Part shown: positions 50,881-54,639 of the stretch, one piece after another | How positions within the stretch are numbered: position 1 is the first letter of the stretch | How the letters are laid out: every line of letters begins with the position of its first letter | Assembly: GCA_030833265.1 (NCBI GenBank) | Contig: JAURHO010000001.1 | Location: 1-54,639, forward strand | Direction: 5' to 3' | DNA from: Crocinitomicaceae bacterium | Lineage (GTDB): Bacteria > Bacteroidota > Bacteroidia > Flavobacteriales_D > Crocinitomicaceae | DNA length: 54,639 nt | Position numbers and translations under genes: made by a program | The notes under the pieces: generated by a model | What the model saw: only the letters and a program-made list of their open reading frames with translations | What the model was told of the DNA's origin: nothing | Database searches by the model: none

Positions 50881-51821
50881 TATTGAATCTTCTGTTTAAT
50901 CACCTGATAAATTTCCAAAGTGCTCATGTCATAGACATATATCAGAACGTGCATGTTTGCGGCATTGTAGGCGCCGTCTAACTGATTTGGAACGACAAAA
51001 CTATAGTTGATATAATACTTGCCATTGTTAAAGTCTGCAGCCGTAAGTTGGCGGCCAAACGGCATATTATTTAGGTTCTTGCGGTGAATATCGCGGTGAA
51101 TGTAATTATGATTATGAGAGTTGTCTGACATTTTTTGATCGCCCACAAGTGAATCTTCCAACACATAAACAACAATACCTAAATCATTGGTCAAAGAAGC
51201 ATCGAGCTTTTCAGCTTCAACATGTAAGAAAGCTCCTTTGGTAGAAGGGTAATAATTCAGTGCTGACTGCAAATTGACTTTAAGATTGTTTTCTGTCAAT
51301 AGATTGCTGGTCATGGAGGACCACTGCCCAGGGCTTTGAAAGATGACACCTCCATTGTTTACTCTGCTTATTGGACCCCTCGGATTGCCAACAAATCCAC
51401 CGTCATGTGTGCCGAACCAAGTGCCAATTGCTAAGCCATCGGGGTTTGTGAAATCTAAGGTGTAGTTTGTATCAACAGACTGAAAATCACCAATGCCATC
51501 TACTCCTGAATGAATAGAAGCTACAAAAACTCGATTTGGATTCGCCTCGTGCAATTGATGCGCAAGGTCTGCAGCAGCAGGGCAAAAAATACACTTGTGG
51601 CCAGTAAAATCTTCGATTAAAATATTGCGGTCAGTATTGGTGTTTTGGGAAAAAGTTGGCCATTCATTGGCCACGTAATCAGCCCAATTGCCAGGATACA
51701 ATGTGGTGTCGAGTTCTAGGTTAACTACTGGTGGATACGGGTTGCTCACGCGGTCACAAGATGGCAACATCAGGAAGCCAAAACTTATGAAAAAAGCAAG
51801 AAAAATTGCAGTTATTTTCAT
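50880..51821 (-). CDS. Omp28-related lipoprotein with thioredoxin-like fold
   Basis: This 313-residue protein has a lipoprotein signal (FLMLPSC, Cys about 22). An Omp28-family domain begins RNILIEDFTGHKCIFCPAAADLAHQL, with a C-x-x-C motif (Cys77, Cys80) in the thioredoxin-like position. FVASIHSGVDG follows, and then a C-terminal beta-sandwich (about 190-313, KVNLQSALNYYPS to YQVIKQKIQ). Omp28 proteins were described as outer-membrane antigens of Porphyromonas, and their biochemical role is unclear. The gene lies between a DUF6029 barrel gene (one base gap) and rpoN (one base overlap). Confidence 0.88.
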   Translation of the reverse strand: MKITAIFLAFFISFGFLMLPSCDRVSNPYPPVVNLELDTTLYPGNWADYVANEWPTFSQNTNTDRNILIEDFTGHKCIFCPAAADLAHQLHEANPNRVFVASIHSGVDGIGDFQSVDTNYTLDFTNPDGLAIGTWFGTHDGGFVGNPRGPISRVNNGGVIFQSPGQWSSMTSNLLTENNLKVNLQSALNYYPSTKGAFLHVEAEKLDASLTNDLGIVVYVLEDSLVGDQKMSDNSHNHNYIHRDIHRKNLNNMPFGRQLTAADFNNGKYYINYSFVVPNQLDGAYNAANMHVLIYVYDMSTLEIYQVIKQKIQ

Positions 51822-51822
51822 C

Positions 51823-53484
51823 TTAAAAACTATGCGTTAAATTGATCATTAAACCATTGTTTGCAGGCACTGGTCGGCAAACACCACCCACACAAAATAA
51901 ACCTGCACGTTGGCGGCCGTAAGAAACGGTCAAGCGGGTTGCGTCTTTGATGTATCCGCAAGTAATTATCGGATAATTTACGCGTTTACTTACATCGGCA
52001 TTGCCATAATTGTATTGGTTCATAAAAGAAAAGAACCATCCTGGGGAAATGGTGTATTCTACTAATGCCGTAGCCCAATTTCCCTTGTCGTTTAATCCTG
52101 CGGCATTCTTTTGAACCCACATTCCTTGCAACTCCCAACGCAATGCATGGTGCGTGTTGATTTTATAAGTGCCTTCTAAAACGGCGATTCTTGCATGAAT
52201 TATACCTTTAGCCTCACTGACCTTAACAACGTCATTATTGATTTTAATATCATAAAAACTAAGTATGCCACTCCATTTTTTGTTGAGTTTTTTGGTCACA
52301 TTAAAGTTGATGTCTTGCCAATACAAACTATCACTTAAATCAAATGGTCGGCAGTGATAAACCACCCTTGAAGAATCATTGAGGTCTATTCCGTTCAGTG
52401 TATGTTTTGGCTGGTAGGTGGTCGAGAAATTGAGCCCAACTGTTGTGCCGTACTTTCCGCCCAATTTTGAGCCCTTTTTAAACGTGTAAAGAATGTCTGC
52501 CTGATATGCAACTTCTCCCATTGGTTGCGTTGCGTATGGGTACAAGGTCGCCACTAAATTATAAGTGTGCGTTTTATTCAATGAGGGCAGGTAATTGATG
52601 AGTACATCTTGTAAGTCTTTGGTTCGGTCAGAACGGAAACTCATGTTATCAACTGACTTTCCAGAAATGAGAATTCCTAGACACTTTTGGGTATAGCGCA
52701 AATTGAATACTGCGGCATGGCCATAATTGTAGATGTATTTGTTGTCTGAAGAGGGATCCTGCTCTTTTTGCATAAATTCTGCGTCCGCATAAAAATTCTT
52801 GTAAGCCAACTTGACACGACCACCATAGACACCAACGTTTTGTGGTAAAATCCAGTCGGGGTTATCGTCTTCTTGAAATTTACTCACAAATGAAGCGCCT
52901 AATACAACATCTAACGCTTTGTCTTTCATGAAGGAAAGGCCTTCATTGAGGTGAAATTCTCCGTCAACTCCTCTGACTAAACCAGCGCCATGTATCATTT
53001 GTCCTTTTTGAAAAGACAAGCGTTGATTTCCATAAACACCCTTAACAACAAGACCTTTACCTGGTCTTAAAACAATGCGTACTCCGTCAAGAAGGTTGTC
53101 GTAACCTAGGTTGCGGTCTTCATAGGTGCGCAGTGCCAAACCAGAGCCAAACTGCTCATAAAAAGAACCTAAAGTAACATCTACAAAATTGTTTTGATAA
53201 CCGACGTAGCGCATGCCTATACCGGTGCCATCAAAACGATTTGGATACCCTTGAATTCTAGGCAGATAAGATTCAAGGCGCATGCCGGCTTTAAAATTCC
53301 CTTGTGTGTAAAACACATTCATATAGGAATTTAATAAGCCTTTTTGAACTGGTTGTTTGGCATTGATAATGCTGTCTTCATTGAGGTACTGGAACGTGGT
53401 TTCCATATTGCCAGTAATGTTGCCTTGGGCTTGCACAAGTTGAAGCGCGCAAGTAAACCCAATAAGGGACAATAAATGTTTCAT
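51823..53484 (-). CDS. DUF6029-family outer-membrane beta-barrel protein
   Basis: This 553-residue protein has a signal peptide ending in LVQAQ (about 20), then repeated amphipathic strands with aromatic girdles (for example YVGYQNNFVDVTLGSFYEQFG) to a C-terminal Phe (MINLTHSF), the pattern of an outer-membrane barrel. The FYEQFGSGLALRTYEDRNLGYDN region is the DUF6029 signature I recognise in Bacteroidota. Cysteines are few but include LFCVGGVCRPV just before the last strand. It lies 4 bases after tlpA-like and 1 base before omp28-like. Confidence 0.82.
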   Translation of the reverse strand: MKHLLSLIGFTCALQLVQAQGNITGNMETTFQYLNEDSIINAKQPVQKGLLNSYMNVFYTQGNFKAGMRLESYLPRIQGYPNRFDGTGIGMRYVGYQNNFVDVTLGSFYEQFGSGLALRTYEDRNLGYDNLLDGVRIVLRPGKGLVVKGVYGNQRLSFQKGQMIHGAGLVRGVDGEFHLNEGLSFMKDKALDVVLGASFVSKFQEDDNPDWILPQNVGVYGGRVKLAYKNFYADAEFMQKEQDPSSDNKYIYNYGHAAVFNLRYTQKCLGILISGKSVDNMSFRSDRTKDLQDVLINYLPSLNKTHTYNLVATLYPYATQPMGEVAYQADILYTFKKGSKLGGKYGTTVGLNFSTTYQPKHTLNGIDLNDSSRVVYHCRPFDLSDSLYWQDINFNVTKKLNKKWSGILSFYDIKINNDVVKVSEAKGIIHARIAVLEGTYKINTHHALRWELQGMWVQKNAAGLNDKGNWATALVEYTISPGWFFSFMNQYNYGNADVSKRVNYPIITCGYIKDATRLTVSYGRQRAGLFCVGGVCRPVPANNGLMINLTHSF

Positions 53485-53488
53485 GGGC

Positions 53489-54004
53489 TTATTTTCCGCT
53501 CAATTTGAGCAATTCTTGGTATAATTTCTCTTCGTCACCTGGCGCATAATTGTTGTGCGAATAAACGATGTTACCCTCTTTGTCGACGAGGAAAGTATGA
53601 GGCACATTGTTAACTCCCATGGCGCGTTTGAAATCCCAATTTGGATCCATTAAGACTACATAATCCCATGCCTTTCCGTTCACATAAACAGGCACTTGGC
53701 TTTTTGTTTTTTCATCGTCAATAGCAACGGCTACAAGGGTAACTCCTGTTTCCTCGACCCAATCAGCATATAGTTCATGGACAGTATTTAATTCTTTTTT
53801 ACAAGGCGCACACCAAGTTGCCCAAAAACTAATGATTACGGGGCCGTTTGCTGTTAATTCGGCAGTGTTAACGGCCTTGCCTTTCATGTCAACAAGCTTA
53901 ACGGATGGAACTTTCTTTGCGACGTTAGCTTCAACGTGAGCATCTTGAGCTGTGGCCTGTAGGGCTAAAAAGGCAACAAAAAGAGAAAATAGAACTTTTT
54001 TCAT
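53489..54004 (-). CDS. TlpA-like periplasmic thioredoxin
   Basis: This 171-residue protein has a signal peptide ending in LQATAQ (about 20) and a single thioredoxin-fold domain of the TlpA/ResA type: VKLVDMKGKAVNTAEL, ISFWATWCAPCKKELNTVHELY with Cys65 and Cys68, and the cis-Pro loop VNNVPHTFLVDKEG. Such proteins reduce disulfides in exported proteins. It is the first gene of the long minus-strand operon with DUF6029 and Omp28 proteins, which would be natural partners or substrates. Confidence 0.92.
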   Translation of the reverse strand: MKKVLFSLFVAFLALQATAQDAHVEANVAKKVPSVKLVDMKGKAVNTAELTANGPVIISFWATWCAPCKKELNTVHELYADWVEETGVTLVAVAIDDEKTKSQVPVYVNGKAWDYVVLMDPNWDFKRAMGVNNVPHTFLVDKEGNIVYSHNNYAPGDEEKLYQELLKLSGK

Positions 54005-54044
54005 GTGTGAATTTTAGGGTGCTTGGCAAATATCTTGCCGAATC

Positions 54045-54052
54045 CAAAAGTA
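54045..54052 (-). promoter_or_regulatory. -7 element of the tlpA-rpoN operon
   Basis: Minus-strand TACTTTTG, full TAnnTTTG match, 40 bases before the ATG at 54004. No good -33 TTG is visible. Confidence 0.5.
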
Positions 54053-54086
54053 TAAAAAAAGCGGCGATGGAAAAAATGGCTTAAAT

Positions 54087-54117
54087 TTTGTAGACTGCGA
54101 TGAAAACGTTATTTTTG
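54087..54117 (+). promoter_or_regulatory. Near-ideal Bacteroidota promoter for the right-edge secreted protein
   Basis: TTTG at 54087-54090 and TATTTTTG at 54110-54117 are separated by exactly 19 bases, the textbook -33/-7 arrangement. The ATG is at 54138. Confidence 0.75.
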
Positions 54118-54137
54118 AACAAATACGAATTCCATAC

Positions 54138-54639
54138 ATGAAAGCCCTATTTCTCTCTCTATTCTTATCTTTTAGCCTCATCGCTTTGTCTCAAGACGGA
54201 ATTTTCATTCATCTTGACGGTCAAACAGCAGATATCTCTGGTCAAATACATACCGTTGCCGTCACAAGCGGGTCTTCTTTTGATGTTCCATTCGACGTAG
54301 TTAATAACACCGGTACTTCCAAACAATGGAGAATCACGCGTTACAAGGTTAGTACACCTGCAGGTTGGGCCGATGGTCTTTGCTGGGGACATGCTACTGA
54401 CCCTTTTGGTGGCACTTGTTATTCATCAACTCAAATGAATAGCAACCCTTGGACAACTCCAGGAACACAAACTGTATTGTTCACTTTACTAGATGGCGAA
54501 TACGGCAAAATGAAAGTCTCCGTTGACCCAGAAGACAACACTTATGGCCAAGCTCATTACAGATACTACATTTCAACAAATGGAGTAAATATGCTTGATT
54601 CCGTAGACCTCATCGTCGATTACACGGCAAGTATCAAAC
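54138..54639 (+). CDS. Secreted protein, N-terminal part (gene continues beyond the window)
   Basis: The frame is open from an ATG at 54138 to the right edge (167 codons). The signal peptide ends in LIALSQ (about 19). The mature part starts DGIFIHLDGQ and looks like an Ig-type beta-sandwich (SSFDVPFDVVNNTGTSKQW, then VLFTLLDGEYGKMKVSVDP). It contains two cysteines (in GLCWG and GTCYS) about fourteen residues apart that could pair. Similar N-terminal domains occur in T9SS-exported proteins of Crocinitomicaceae-type bacteria, but the sorting domain would lie outside the window. It has the best promoter of the window and diverges from the tlpA-like gene. Confidence 0.8.
   Translation, partial: MKALFLSLFLSFSLIALSQDGIFIHLDGQTADISGQIHTVAVTSGSSFDVPFDVVNNTGTSKQWRITRYKVSTPAGWADGLCWGHATDPFGGTCYSSTQMNSNPWTTPGTQTVLFTLLDGEYGKMKVSVDPEDNTYGQAHYRYYISTNGVNMLDSVDLIVDYTASIK

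Overview
The window is a 54.6 kb piece of a Bacteroidota chromosome, most likely Flavobacteriales and plausibly near Crocinitomicaceae/Fluviicola; the genus is inference. The evidence is: type IX secretion sorting domains (a gliding-motility-type C-terminus at the left edge and two 'por' type A C-termini), Bacteroidota-restricted families (DUF4270, DUF4271, DUF4292, DUF6029, Omp28), the long form of IspG, and about twenty promoters with the Bacteroidota -7 element TAnnTTTG. Coding density is very high. There is no intergenic gap over 300 bases (the largest is about 130), and I saw no tRNA, rRNA, CRISPR, insertion sequence or prophage gene. It reads as core chromosome, not an accessory island.

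Layout. 1-4.8 kb (+): end of a secreted PKD-domain protein, then a flippase / chain-length regulator / O-antigen polymerase-ligase triad. 4.8-10.1 kb (-): tightly overlapping operon dut - sugar nucleotidyltransferase - TPR lipoprotein - DUF4292 lipoprotein - EnvC-like protein. 10.2-15 kb (+): serS and a large outer-membrane protein. 15-20.1 kb (-): half-length GT5 protein - DUF4270 lipoprotein - glmS - dxr. 20.2-23.7 kb (+): panC, panD, rfaE2, lysS. 23.8-29.5 kb: TrmH-type methyltransferase (-), mutS, an orphan solute-binding lipoprotein and a bacilliredoxin (+), hemW (-). 29.5-31.8 kb (-): secreted Lys-C-like protease. 31.9-36.1 kb (+): uridine kinase coupled to a very large sensor kinase. 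36-38.4 kb (-): GT39-like membrane protein and a TonB-C-like lipoprotein. 38.4-40.4 kb (+): ispG. 40.4-45.1 kb (-): RluA-type pseudouridine synthase, an apparently highly expressed thioredoxin-fold T9SS protein, hemD, DUF4271. 45.2-46.4 kb (+): glutaryl-CoA dehydrogenase-like enzyme. 46.4-54 kb (-): operon tlpA-like - DUF6029 barrel - Omp28 - rpoN - PAP2-like membrane protein - coiled-coil lipoprotein - TPR protein. 54.1 kb to the end (+): start of another secreted protein.

Themes: envelope biogenesis (LPS/O-antigen, amino sugars, isoprenoid precursors via dxr and ispG, EnvC, lipoproteins), T9SS-secreted proteins, thiol-redox folds (CGC bacilliredoxin, WCGPC secreted protein, WCAPC TlpA, CIFC Omp28) and housekeeping enzymes. 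No clear new defence or mobile system is present. The best leads are a conserved-looking but half-length GT5 protein lacking the ADP-glucose lysine motif, a redox/outer-membrane operon fused transcriptionally to rpoN, a catalytically degenerate EnvC, a PAP2 remnant, and several genes whose -7 promoter element lies only 3-4 nt from the start codon, predicting leaderless mRNAs.
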